Of a stretch of DNA of 50,069 nt, positions 8,601-16,020 are shown piece after piece (position 1 is the first letter of the stretch; each line of letters opens with the position of its first letter). Below the pieces are notes generated by a model. It did no database searches. It saw nothing but the letters and a program-made list of their open reading frames with translations, and was not told the DNA's origin. Location of the stretch: NCBI GenBank assembly GCA_964415605.1, contig CAYQBA010000006.1:1-50069 (forward strand), read 5' to 3'. The stretch is from UCB3 sp964415605. GTDB taxonomy: Bacteria; Chloroflexota; Anaerolineae; Epilineales; Epilineaceae. Made by a program: the position numbers and the translations under genes.

Positions 8601-9292
8601 TCTGGGAGGACATGCACTTCATCGGCGACCCCGTGGCGGCCATCGACGGCTTCATGACGACGGTCTACCACCGCGTGCCGGTCATCCAGTACGGGCTGGT
8701 CGAGGCGGGCATCGGCACGGCGCGCGCCGGCGGCAACGCCGCCGACGTGCTTGACATGGGCGGCGGTCGGGGAACGGCGCCGGGCGAGCGCGTCGTCTAC
8801 ACGTACCCGTTCGACGGCCAGACGGACGTGCCGCCCGGCTGGGACGGCGGCGAAGGCCCGGACCCGCTACCGGGCCAGCCCAAGCCGGTGGGCTACCCGG
8901 TCAGCCTGCACATCGCCCAACCGGCCGGCGGCATCGCCGGCGACCGGTTCGCGCCGCCGCCCGGCACGGCGGTCGCGGCGCTGCGCGGGCGGCCGTGGGG
9001 CGTCGGCGGAGGACCCGCGTGGCGCGGGGCGCTGCGCGGCCCGTTCGAAGACGGCGACGACGGCGGCTGGTCGGTGTCGACGATCGCGCTGTCGGACGAC
9101 CGCGGCGCCGCCGTGCCGGCCCACGTGCTCCACCAAGGCGCCGATCCCAACACATTCCTCGGCCCCGACGTGGCCTTCCTGATCGCCCGGCAGCCCATGG
9201 GGCGCGGCACGGTCTACCGCGCTCACGTGGCCGGCACCGACAGCCGCGGCCTGCCGTTCGAGGCGCGGTGGTCGTTCACGACGGCGCCGTGA
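5681..9292 (+). CDS. Large exported protein: two beta-helix domains, sugar-binding-like module, CAP domain
   Basis: 1203 residues from ATG 5681, chosen because GGAG at 5671 sits at proper distance and an Arg-rich signal peptide (residues 1 to about 35) follows. GIWLPFVIHG appears soon after the signal. Then: right-handed beta-helix repeats, about 66-310, opening with VPGDLPTLRAALAVARAGDT; a second, about 413-673, with nearly the same opening (VPDDHATIAAALAAAAPGD); an Fn3-like stretch; a module beginning YEEDNPAL (about 774-896) like carbohydrate-binding modules of exported Chloroflexota proteins; a CAP/SCP-like domain, about 904-1036 (VNLYRD, HADYAV, ESHGETPG); and a C-terminal Ig-like region. 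Probable surface-glycan or matrix role. The duplicated beta-helix suggests internal duplication. No catalytic polysaccharide-lyase residues could be identified. Confidence 0.85.
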   Translation: MPERRSPRRTPLPALFAAGLTLAAAGPLAPRGSAAPATPDSPHGIWLPFVIHGPASLIPPVPTPSGPRTWRVPGDLPTLRAALAVARAGDTVEAAPGTYPESGLVVPAGVRLVGGSWAASVIDALEQGDGVTLRGGSLEGFTVRGAGEGGAGIRITGGPARVRASAIVGNPNGIVAACAAGDGCGVTVEESIVALSRGDGIAGPTGGRLDAHANTVIDNRARGIVVSGDGMLEGNVIVGHAEGIVAAGPGAAPVVRDNLYWDNGADHVGSLVPDGGLAADPLLRDRAAGDYRPTAGSPVSATGRAYGAIAFEPVGAPPGGVAVRDGVDPADDPGRRWLAWADDGAHGHVVYFGAGAGRFHRRVDAGSAAVRLDLTDLDPALDRVAAVSAYDETGNESALSTVVDIPAPPAPPVGRIRRVPDDHATIAAALAAAAPGDVVSVAPGTYREGPLAVRRGVHLLGAGWARTIIDGNGASHVLEPQPESVVEGVTVRDGRPDEVFDAGVWITRGPVTLRRIRVTGNHTGIYGWCFDAATCDLRVTIEGSLVDGNIGAGINGNEHAVWDARGNTIAGNGTGGSRTNNSSSGIVVAHAGATVVDNVIAGNAFLGLGDLAGATAHHNLVTGNGVDYRAVPGVGDVTADPLFRDGAGGDYRLRAGSPAIGAASHGGDLGALPFAPSGRAPADVVVEPAGDFAWDVRWSARPGAVAHVVYAGVADQPGYSLILPAGVAPPLRLSNLPGGLTYRVAVAARDATGAESAVSPPVLVKVPPAADGHYEEDNPALARRGAWRRVADPAASGGAYLASDTAGDRVTLAFGGDRLTLYRRIGPDGGQAIVSVDGRRHGTLELYFPEERHQVPAVVDGLGPGGHAVSIVVAAQADQASTGRVVALDAVAVPGPFEPSAAQVAGIARVNLYRDRVAIPRARGALAIHLAAQAHADYAVRNPGESHGETPGKPGFVGPGPSDRVRYFGYPYGVWEDMHFIGDPVAAIDGFMTTVYHRVPVIQYGLVEAGIGTARAGGNAADVLDMGGGRGTAPGERVVYTYPFDGQTDVPPGWDGGEGPDPLPGQPKPVGYPVSLHIAQPAGGIAGDRFAPPPGTAVAALRGRPWGVGGGPAWRGALRGPFEDGDDGGWSVSTIALSDDRGAAVPAHVLHQGADPNTFLGPDVAFLIARQPMGRGTVYRAHVAGTDSRGLPFEARWSFTTAP

Positions 9293-9406
9293 GCCAGGGC
9301 GCGCTGGAGCGCGGCGCCATCTCGGTTGCCGGGCGACTTCCCCAGGCCCACGCGTCCACGGGCGCCCGCCGCCGGGGGTCAGCCGGCCATCGTGGCCGTC
9401 GCCGCC

Positions 9407-10576
9407 ATGCGTGACGTCCGCCCCGCCATCGAGGCCTGGCTGGCGGCGGGCGAGGCCGTGGCGCTGGCCACGGTGATCCGCACGTGGGGCTCGGCGCCGC
9501 GGGCGCCTGGCGCCAAGCTCGCGATCTCGGCCGGCGGCGGCCTCGCGGGGTCGGTCAGCGGCGGCTGTGTCGAGGCGGCCGTCGTCGAAGCCGCGCAGGC
9601 GGTGCTCGGAACCGGCATCCCACGACGCCTCTCGTTCGGCGTCCCCGATGCCACGGCCTGGAGCGTCGGCCTGGCCTGCGGCGGCGAGATCGCGGTGTGG
9701 GTCGAGCGGCTCGACCCGGCGGCGTTCGCGGCGGCGACGGGTGCGCTCGACCGCGGGTCGGGCGTGACGGCGGCGACGGTCGTGGCGGTGTCAGACGCCG
9801 GCACCACGCCCGATCTGCTCGGGAGCAAGGTTGTCGTGGCGGGCGAGGGCGACGTGCCCGAGGTCGTGTGGTCGAGCGGGGCGGCCGCGGAGGTCATGCG
9901 CGCGGCGTGGCCGGCGATCCTGGCCGCGCACCGCGCCGGGCAGTCGGTCGAGATCGCGCTGCCGGGCACGGGCGACCGCTCCGACCCCGCGCCCGGGGCT
10001 CCCGGCACGGCGCATCTGCTCGAGGCGGCCACCGCGATGCTGTTCGCCGACGTCGACGCGCCGCCACCGCTCCTCGTGATCGTCGGCGCGGTGCAGATCG
10101 CGCAGGCGCTGGCGGCCATGGCGCGCCTTGTCGGCCATCGGACGGTGGTGGTGGACCCCCGCGCGGCGTTTGCCACCCGGGCGCGGTTCCCGGACGCAGA
10201 CGACGTCGTCGTCGACTGGCCGGCCACGGCGCTGGCGCGCCTGCCGCTCTCGCCCGCGGCGGCGGTGGCCGTCCTGTCGCACGACCCGAAGATCGACGAC
10301 GCGGCCGTGGCGGCCGCCCTGGCCAGCCCCGCGGGCTACGTCGGGGCGCTGGGCAGCCGGCGGACGCAAGCCGCGCGGCGCGATCGCCTGCGAGCGGCGG
10401 GAATCGACGCAGCGCAGTTGGATCGCCTGCGTGGACCGATCGGGCTCGATATCGGGGCGCGGACGCCTGAGGAGATCGCGCTGGCGGTGCTGGCGGAGAT
10501 CACGACGGTGCGGCGCGGCGGGGGGCGAGCCGGGGCGGTGGCATGGCCTGGCGCGGCGGGGGCGGCGCCGGGATGA
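9407..10576 (+). CDS. xdhC: XdhC/CoxI-family molybdenum-enzyme maturation factor
   Basis: 389 residues from ATG 9407; an in-frame GTG a few codons upstream is an alternative. The N-terminal XdhC domain shows TWGSAPRAPGAKLAIS, SVSGGCVEAAV and LACGGEIAVWVE, the Cys/Gly motifs of the family. The C-terminal Rossmann part starts LLVIVGAVQIAQALAAMARL and ends with the GYVGALGSRRT and LRGPIGLDIGARTPEEIA motifs of XdhC C-domains. These proteins bind the molybdenum cofactor and help sulfurate or insert it into xanthine dehydrogenase or CO dehydrogenase. The nucleotide loop usually reads GAGHVA; here it is GAVQIA. It overlaps the next gene as ATGA. No molybdoenzyme structural gene is in the window. Confidence 0.88.
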   Translation: MRDVRPAIEAWLAAGEAVALATVIRTWGSAPRAPGAKLAISAGGGLAGSVSGGCVEAAVVEAAQAVLGTGIPRRLSFGVPDATAWSVGLACGGEIAVWVERLDPAAFAAATGALDRGSGVTAATVVAVSDAGTTPDLLGSKVVVAGEGDVPEVVWSSGAAAEVMRAAWPAILAAHRAGQSVEIALPGTGDRSDPAPGAPGTAHLLEAATAMLFADVDAPPPLLVIVGAVQIAQALAAMARLVGHRTVVVDPRAAFATRARFPDADDVVVDWPATALARLPLSPAAAVAVLSHDPKIDDAAVAAALASPAGYVGALGSRRTQAARRDRLRAAGIDAAQLDRLRGPIGLDIGARTPEEIALAVLAEITTVRRGGGRAGAVAWPGAAGAAPG

Positions 10577-11190
10577 CGGCGCGAGGCGATCGATCACGGT
10601 CGGTCGTCGCCGTCGTCCTCGCCGCCGGTGCGAGCCGGCGCATGAGCCGCCCCAAGGCGCTGCTGCCGTGGGGCACTACGACGATCCTGGGGCAGGTGCT
10701 GGAACATGCCCGTGCCAGCCGCGCGGCTGGCACCGCCGTCGTGACCGGCGCGAGTGCTGGCCCGATCGGCGCCGTCGCCCGGGCGCACGGGGCGGACGTC
10801 GTCCACAACCCGGATTGGCGGACAGGCGGGCTCACGGCATCGCTCCAGGCGGCCGTGCGCGCGGTCGACCCGGCGGCGACGGCCGTCGCGGTCCTCCTGG
10901 CCGACCAACCGCTGATCGGCCCCGCGGTGATCGACGCTGTCGTCGCGGCCCACCTCGACGATGGGTACGACCTCGCGGCGGCCGCGGACAGCGGCCGGCG
11001 CGGGCACCCGGTGCTCTTCGGCCGGCCGTTCTTCGCCGACGTCCTGGCCGAGCCGCCGGAAGGGTCGCCGCGGGCGCTGCTGGATCGGTTCGCCGATCGG
11101 CTGCGGCTCGTCGAGGTCGCCACAGACGCCGTGATCACCGACATCGACACGCCCGAGGACTACGGGCGGCTCCGGGGGACTCAAGGGTGA
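10573..11190 (+). CDS. mocA: MocA-type molybdenum cofactor cytidylyltransferase
   Basis: 205 residues from ATG 10573, which overlaps the XdhC stop (ATGA). The family signature VVLAAGASRRMSRPKALLPW is complete (LAAGxSxRM, then K), followed by the metal-binding LLADQPLI. It ends with TDIDTPEDY, the usual DIDTPED close of these nucleotidyltransferases. It would attach CMP to molybdopterin to make the dinucleotide form used by xanthine dehydrogenase-family enzymes. Pairing with xdhC supports this over MobA or a sugar nucleotidyltransferase. Which enzyme it serves cannot be told from the window. Confidence 0.87.
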   Translation: MTARGDRSRSVVAVVLAAGASRRMSRPKALLPWGTTTILGQVLEHARASRAAGTAVVTGASAGPIGAVARAHGADVVHNPDWRTGGLTASLQAAVRAVDPAATAVAVLLADQPLIGPAVIDAVVAAHLDDGYDLAAAADSGRRGHPVLFGRPFFADVLAEPPEGSPRALLDRFADRLRLVEVATDAVITDIDTPEDYGRLRGTQG

Positions 11191-11254
11191 TTCGAGCGGC
11201 GGTGTTGGGCGTTGCACTGGAGTCGGTTCACGGTGCCCAGGACTGACTCCCCTG

Positions 11255-11277
11255 GCGAGCCGAGGCGATCGGCTCGC
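11255..11277. terminator. Hairpin after mocA
   Basis: A perfect 9-bp stem, GCGAGCCGA (11255-11263) with TCGGCTCGC (11269-11277), and a 5-nt loop. It lies 65 bp after mocA and before the end of the convergent IS-split gene. No T tract follows, so it is a possible GC-type terminator only. Confidence 0.4.
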
Positions 11278-11365
11278 GCACTCAGGCTGCCGGGTGCTCT
11301 GTTCCGACTGGAGCCAACGCTCCTCGTAGTCACTTGAGGCCAGTGGACTGACCCCGGCGTGGCCC

Positions 11366-11615
11366 CTACGGACAGCCGACTCGAAAGACGGGGCGATTCC
11401 AGAGAGGATGATAGTCCAGTCCAGGGTTCAGCAGCGACAAACAAGTGCGGTATGGGTTGTCCGGTCCGGGTGGCTTTCCGGGGTTCAGCGGCTGCATCCA
11501 CCCATCGACTGATTCCGGATTCGCCAACGCCGCAGAAATGACGGCGGCCGGGACACGCCGGCGCACGTTTCGGCAGGTGCACTGACCTGGTGTTGGGGCA
11601 GGAAGTGGTGTTGGA
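11366..11615 (-). pseudogene. C-terminal part of a gene split by the IS element
   Basis: This segment is the distal half of the gene whose proximal half lies at 12926-13544. If the element 11626-12925 and one 10-bp target copy are removed, the frame runs straight from ...GLITPPP into PTPLPAPTPGQCTC and on to NRPVFRVGCP, with a TAG at 11366-11368. The Pro/Thr linker is typical of exported Chloroflexota proteins. The terminal domain of about 70 residues (LANPESVDGW, LNPGKPPGPDNPYRTCL, NPGLDYHPLWN) is not one I can name. In its present state it has no start of its own and is cut from its promoter. Confidence 0.85.
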
Positions 11616-11625
11616 GGGGGCGGTG
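11616..11625. repeat. Target site duplication, left copy
   Basis: GGGGGCGGTG immediately outside the left terminal inverted repeat. The identical 10 bp follows the right end at 12926-12935. Ten base pairs is in the range usual for IS4-family elements. Confidence 0.92.
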
Positions 11626-12925
11626 CTGACTGCCTGACACATCGTCACGTGCCGGCGGGTCGAGATGGCCCTGGGAGCCAGGTGAAGTGACCGCCAACAG
11701 GGAACGGGATGCCGTAGGGACAGACCGGAAACGGGTCATGAGTTGGATCAAGAAAGAGCCTGAGCCGAATCGGCAGCTGCTGGAACAGGGCCTTCTGGAT
11801 ACGCCGCAGCCCGAGCTTGAAGTAACTCAGTCCCCGTTTGTGATGGGGATCGGCAGCGGCAAGGCCACCTGTTTTGACGAGGAAGGTGCCTTCGGACACG
11901 AAGTAGAGCACCGCCACGGCCATGATGAGCAGGAGTCGGTCGACCTGCTCGACGGAGTTCATCCGACTGTCCTCCCAGCCGAGTGCGCCCGATTTGTCGT
12001 CCTTGAAGCCGTGCTCGATGTTCATCCGACAGCGGTAGTCGGCAAGGATCGCCAGGGCATCGGTTCGATCGGAGACGATGAACCACGGTTCACTGCCGTC
12101 CAGCGGGCTGCGGGTGATCGCGATGTTGACCGCTGCCAGCCCGAGGCGCTTGGCACCGACGAGTCGAACGCCTTCAAGCAGGCGCACGTCCGCTGGTCCG
12201 ACGGCCTGAGCCGAGAGCCGGTTGCGCCGCCCATCGGCCAAGACGACAGAGCGATTGCCCTTCAACCGCAGCGCGAAGTGCCATCGATGGCGGCGACACC
12301 ATGTCATCAGTCGGACACCGCCGAACCCTCGATCACCCAGGAGCGTCACGCTACAGTCAGGTGGCAACAAGGCTTTGGCCTGTTTCAGGAGCGGCTCGTA
12401 GGTCTCGAATCACAGGCTGTGGCTGGCTGTCGAGACCGCCTTCCAAACCAACGGTACCGCCCGGCCGCGGTAGATCAGAGCTGCCCGGAAGACAATTCGC
12501 CGATCCTGCAGGCTGGTCGTGTCGATTGCCACCAGGGCATGCCGGCCACTCCAGGTGCTCACCGCCGTCCTTATGAACGGCTCGTAGTACGCGCCAACGT
12601 CCAGGTGGACGTTGTTCATCAGTCGCCACAGCCGACGCCACGTGCTGGCCGCTCGGGCCGGCGTCACCACCACGTCGATCCACTGGCCCAACGACGCACT
12701 TCCCGTCAGGATCACGGCCGCCACTGCCCACGCGAATGCCCGTTGCCGCCGATGATCCTCCCGTGGGTTCGCTTGTCGCACACATCGCAACACCGTAGAA
12801 TGCACCTTGAGACTGGCGGCCATCGGTTCCTCCTGGAGAGTGCGGTGTGGTAGCTTCACGCTCCAGGATACACCTTTGTCCTCCAGTCTCGCTCTCTTGG
12901 ACCCCGCGTTGTGTCAGGCTGTCAG
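11626..12925 (-). mobile_element. IS4-family insertion sequence, 1300 bp, transposase interrupted
   Basis: The ends are CTGACTGCCTGACAC (11626-11640) and GTGTCAGGCTGTCAG (12911-12925), a 15-bp terminal inverted repeat with one mismatch. They are flanked by identical 10-bp target duplications. The single transposase on the minus strand has the IS4-type Y-R-E-K signature. The intact ends and duplication indicate that the insertion is not ancient, but the transposase carries an in-frame TGA, so the copy is probably no longer self-mobile. It interrupts a host gene at codon level. Confidence 0.95.
11645..12823 (-). pseudogene. IS4-family DDE transposase with a premature TGA
   Basis: It starts at ATG 12823 behind AGGAGGAA, rather than at the earlier ATG 12859. 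One continuous frame is broken only by TGA at 12410-12412: ...STASHSL, stop, FETYEPLLKQAKALLPPDC. Upstream lies the first catalytic Asp (VAIDTTSL). Downstream lie the second (LLGDRGFGG) and the YRCRMNIEHGFKDDK stretch, which matches Y-x2-R-x3-E-x6-K. There is no frameshift. A single base change would restore about 392 residues, close to family length. TGA is the ordinary stop of many genes in this window, so recoding is unlikely. Confidence 0.9.
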
Positions 12926-12935
12926 GGGGGCGGTG
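12926..12935. repeat. Target site duplication, right copy
   Basis: GGGGGCGGTG directly after the right inverted repeat, identical to 11616-11625. In the minus frame it encodes part of the Thr-Pro-Pro-Pro linker of the split gene. Confidence 0.92.
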
Positions 12936-13544
12936 TGATGAGTCCGTTTGCCGTCATCACGTCAAGAGGGACGGTCAAGGCGCCTGGTTCGTAGGGTTTG
13001 ACGCAGGCATCGATGGTGTCAGACACGGCCAGTTTTCTGCCGCGCTCTGACACGTCTATGACCACGAATTCATCCATGCGCTTGCCATCAGAGTGCAGGT
13101 GGTTCGACGCGGCGATCAACTGCGCACCTGAAGTGCTCCAGGCAAGTGTTAGCCAGGGACCGGAAATTGCCGTGGGCTCTCGGCGAAGAATGTTCGAGAT
13201 TGGAGTTCTGCCCAGCTCAGCCAAATCACCATTCTGAGAGATGTCGAACACGATCACCTGATTGAAAGCATGTACTGCGAGCAACCCTGAGTTGATCCAA
13301 CCGTGATTGAAAGCCACGTCGCCTATCGTGTCAACGTCAGCACGGGATGCGCCTAGAACGATGTCTTTGGCACTGCGATTGACTAGGTCTATCAGAGCCG
13401 GTTTCCGTGGCGCCAAATCCAGGTCAGGAACGGTTCCGTTGTACCATCGGTTGATGATGATAAATCGCCCATTCGGCGACATCGTGGCATGCACAACGCC
13501 AATGTCATTGCCAATCCGAGCGGTTACCGGCGGTTCGATCGGGA
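12926..13544 (-). pseudogene. N-terminal part of the IS-split exported protein gene
   Basis: The frame is open from about 13602 and reads LPIEPPVTARIGNDIGVVHA, then ATMSPNGRFIIINRWYN, SGLLAVHAFNQVIVFD and PWLTLAWSTSGAQLIAASN. The blocks resemble blades of a beta-propeller or YVTN/WD-like protein, but I cannot name the family. It ends in GLITPPP and a TGA contributed by the IS. The upstream side is also damaged: from 13545 the sequence becomes the 103-bp repeat, no ATG/GTG start with a ribosome site is visible, and a TAA stands about 20 codons inside. The gene therefore looks truncated at its 5' end and interrupted near its 3' end. Confidence 0.75.
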
Positions 13545-13647
13545 GGCCATAGCCATAACTTCGGCCACTTCGGGTAATCCCTATGCCCGACCATCCCTGT
13601 TACGGGCAGCCGCAGCGACTGGGGTGGGCGAAGTCATGAAAGGAGCC
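13545..13647. repeat. 103-bp repeat, copy 1
   Basis: Begins GGCCATAGCCATAACTTCG and ends CGAAGTCATGAAAGGAGCC; it matches 15451-15553 over its whole length with about six differences. Its ends form an imperfect inverted repeat (CATAACTTCG against CGAAGTCATG). This suggests a small MITE- or REP-like element rather than coding duplication. It abuts the broken 5' end of the IS-split gene. Confidence 0.88.
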
Positions 13648-13773
13648 GGTCCGTCAACGAACAACCTCCCAACCGAGCGGACTGAGTGCACCACAGGGAC
13701 TTTACCAAGTTAAGAGCTGACGAACGCTTAGCGTGCGAAATTTCCTGTTTACTACGCAAACCACGTGCTCTGC

Positions 13774-14487
13774 TCATTGATTCGCAATCGCGGCCTGCAA
13801 CTCCGCAAGAAAGGGCTGGGTCGATGGATCTGACGAGATGTCAATGACGATCGGAGGTGATGACTGGATTCGGACTTCAGAGTCCGATATGTCGAGAATA
13901 CTGTATGGTCCATGTGTCGGACCAAAGGTCTCTCCATCAGGGTTACTACGGAGCAAGAAAAGCCTCACGTCTCCGGCTTGTGGCATCACCGTAGTACTGC
14001 GAACAAGATAGGCTTCTTCAGGCCATCCTACTGTCCAGCCATCGGGATCCCCAGGAGTTGGTGAGGCGTAAGTATCCGCGTTGACTCCCATCAACATCTC
14101 AACAATCGATTCCTCTTGTAGATTGATTGGTGATCGAGAGAACAATACATTGTCTACATTTATCTGAATCGTGCTAATGTCGAAACTCATACCTTGTGGC
14201 GGAGCAATCCCCCCCGGGGTGCTAGTAGGAGTGGGCATTCCAGGTCCCGGAGTGCTGGGTGATGCAGTTGGTACTATAACGGGAAAGAATTGGTTGCCAG
14301 AGAATGATGTGCTAACAACAGTACCTTCGAAAATGATAGATGAGACGCGCACGAGATCTTCGACATTGAGCGGGAGGGAGATTGCATTGTAGTTCCGAGC
14401 TTCGCGCTTTGGGGCCCACAACGCGAACGCCGCCACACTCCCGGCCAGAGCGGAAGCGATAATTACTACTACTGCATTCCTATACAT
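13774..14487 (-). CDS. Exported protein of unknown function in AT-richer island
   Basis: 237 residues from ATG 14487. A hydrophobic N-terminus (VVVIIASALAGSVAAFALWA) serves as signal peptide or anchor. A Ser/Thr/Pro linker lies near residues 75-93 (PTASPSTPGPGMPTPTSTP). The remainder is acidic and beta-rich (ISTIQINVDNVLF, PQAGDVRLFLL, GPYSILDISDSEVRI), somewhat like small exported beta-barrel proteins. No known motif was identified. Base composition is clearly more AT-rich than the flanking operons, suggesting a separate origin. The metzincin-like gene lies 70 bp upstream on the same strand, so the two may be co-transcribed. Confidence 0.75.
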   Translation of the reverse strand: MYRNAVVVIIASALAGSVAAFALWAPKREARNYNAISLPLNVEDLVRVSSIIFEGTVVSTSFSGNQFFPVIVPTASPSTPGPGMPTPTSTPGGIAPPQGMSFDISTIQINVDNVLFSRSPINLQEESIVEMLMGVNADTYASPTPGDPDGWTVGWPEEAYLVRSTTVMPQAGDVRLFLLRSNPDGETFGPTHGPYSILDISDSEVRIQSSPPIVIDISSDPSTQPFLAELQAAIANQ

Positions 14488-14557
14488 AACATACCTCCAT
14501 TAGGACTCGACGAGGAAGATTTAGACGATCGACCCAGAGACAAAAGACTAACCTAAT

Positions 14558-15310
14558 CTAGGGGTAATTGGCTTGGATCCAGATGATGTCATCGGATTGT
14601 AGATCATTAAAGAGCATGCCACCATGATTGTCAATCCAACGCAACCGACATTCTTTGTCGAACATCACCGTCACGGGATCGCAGTTCAAGCTTCGAATAA
14701 TGGCTACCCAAATATCGCCGACTGCGTGTCCACGACCAAGCGGATGCCCTATCTCATGTGCAGTTGTGTTTTGCGGGAACGGGAACCATTGAATTTCGGT
14801 AGTGTTGATCATAATCTCTCCGTAGTTTGGCCTTACACTTTTGCTGCAATTGTTGTTGGGTTTTCCACCGTTAAAGAGGCCATTATCACAATTAATCATC
14901 TGACAACCAGTCTGAGAATCTACCCACACCTTGCGTGCCGTCGCCGTGGCGTAAACCGGCCACACATTAAGCGGTGGACCGTACTCATAGAAGGTAATGA
15001 GCTTTTCGGTTCCATCACACGGTATGCCATTTCTGTATGGGTTCGCGAGGATTGGCATTTGAAAACCATTGGTGGAGTAGTCCTCCGCAGAGAAGATAAC
15101 CTCCGATCGATAGACGGACGCAAGGTTATTCACAGTGGCGAAACTTGCATCCCAGAGCCATTCATCTGGTTCCATAGCGGCCAAGGTCACCTTTGTACCG
15201 AAAAAGGCACTGACCGCCGTCAATACGGATGCCAGGACCGTCAGGAATACGATGCGCTGCGCTGCCACGGGCGATCCTCCCAGATGGGGTTTACGTAGTA
15301 AACGAGACAT
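14558..15310 (-). CDS. Secreted metzincin-like zinc metalloprotease
   Basis: 250 residues from ATG 15310; a TTG 13 codons upstream is possible but less likely. Signal or anchor at about 19-38 (RIVFLTVLASVLTAVSAFFG). The active site is HEIGHPLGRGH at 185-195, the full HExxHxxGxxH zinc signature of metzincins with E186 as general base. VTVMF at about 213-217 may provide the Met-turn. Seven cysteines in the mature part allow disulfides. It is smaller than most secreted metzincins and has no obvious propeptide switch. It sits in the AT-richer segment between the two 103-bp repeats with the exported protein gene downstream. Substrate unknown. Confidence 0.83.
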   Translation of the reverse strand: MSRLLRKPHLGGSPVAAQRIVFLTVLASVLTAVSAFFGTKVTLAAMEPDEWLWDASFATVNNLASVYRSEVIFSAEDYSTNGFQMPILANPYRNGIPCDGTEKLITFYEYGPPLNVWPVYATATARKVWVDSQTGCQMINCDNGLFNGGKPNNNCSKSVRPNYGEIMINTTEIQWFPFPQNTTAHEIGHPLGRGHAVGDIWVAIIRSLNCDPVTVMFDKECRLRWIDNHGGMLFNDLQSDDIIWIQANYP

Positions 15311-15450
15311 TTCAGCATGGTTCAGCAGCCACCGCGACGAGGTTGACAATGTTGTGCGAGGCTTCGCGGTCGAGCTAACCGGAGGAAAACCACGCCACAG
15401 AGTGACCCGGGTGCGACGAGTCTACGCCTGGCGCTGGGAGTTGTCAAACC

Positions 15451-15553
15451 GGCCATAGTCATAACTTCGGCCACTTCGGGTAATCCCTATGCCCGACCAT
15501 CTCTATTGCGGGCAGCCGCGGCGACTGGGGTGGGCGAAGTTATGAAAGGAGCC
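15451..15553. repeat. 103-bp repeat, copy 2
   Basis: Direct copy of 13545-13647, with about six substitutions. Here the end motifs CATAACTTCG and CGAAGTTATG are perfect 10-bp inverted repeats. The two copies enclose the AT-richer 13648-15450 segment. Confidence 0.88.
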
Positions 15554-16020
15554 TCCGTCGGCAACGGGTGTTCCGGCCATTGCCACGGAATCGGCCATAT
15601 CGGTGCTGCTCCCTGGCCAACCCCCTCTGTCGCGAGAGGCGTGGCGACCTGGGCGGCCCACCTGGCGGCGATGGCCCCACACGGACAGCAGTCCGATCCT
15701 CGGACATCCCTGGGACGTCCGACAGTCTTCGTCCAAGCATCTGACGATGGCCGATGGTTGTGAGCGCGCTGCGAAGTCCGGCCCACGTCTCCGCTCGCCT
15801 CTCAGTATCGCCGGCGCCACTTCTGGTCCCAATCCGCCGCCTGAACGTGCGGTTGCGACTGCCTGAACCGTTCCTCCCCGGTGCACAGCCTGCGGATGCT
15901 CCACCTTGCGCGACCCAATGGCCGTCGCATGCGTATCATTCGGCTGGATCGGCGCGATTGCGCTGCCGCCTCACCCCACCCGCGCCCACGCGCGGGCCAG
16001 CATCAGGAGCGCGACACCCC
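15554..16020. other. 467-bp region with no supported gene
   Basis: Between the second repeat and the AIM24 gene. Open frames exist on both strands (for example minus-strand frames ending inside the repeat), but they show no ribosome site, domain or codon pattern that I trust. GGAG near 16008 is the ribosome site of the next gene. It may hold gene remnants of the island edge. Confidence 0.4.

Noticed and set aside
12410..12412. TGA as a sense codon (recoding)
   Set aside because: TGA is the normal terminator of many intact genes in this window.
15503..15904. 133-codon minus-strand frame
   Set aside because: It ends inside the 103-bp repeat, has no ribosome site and no recognisable domain.
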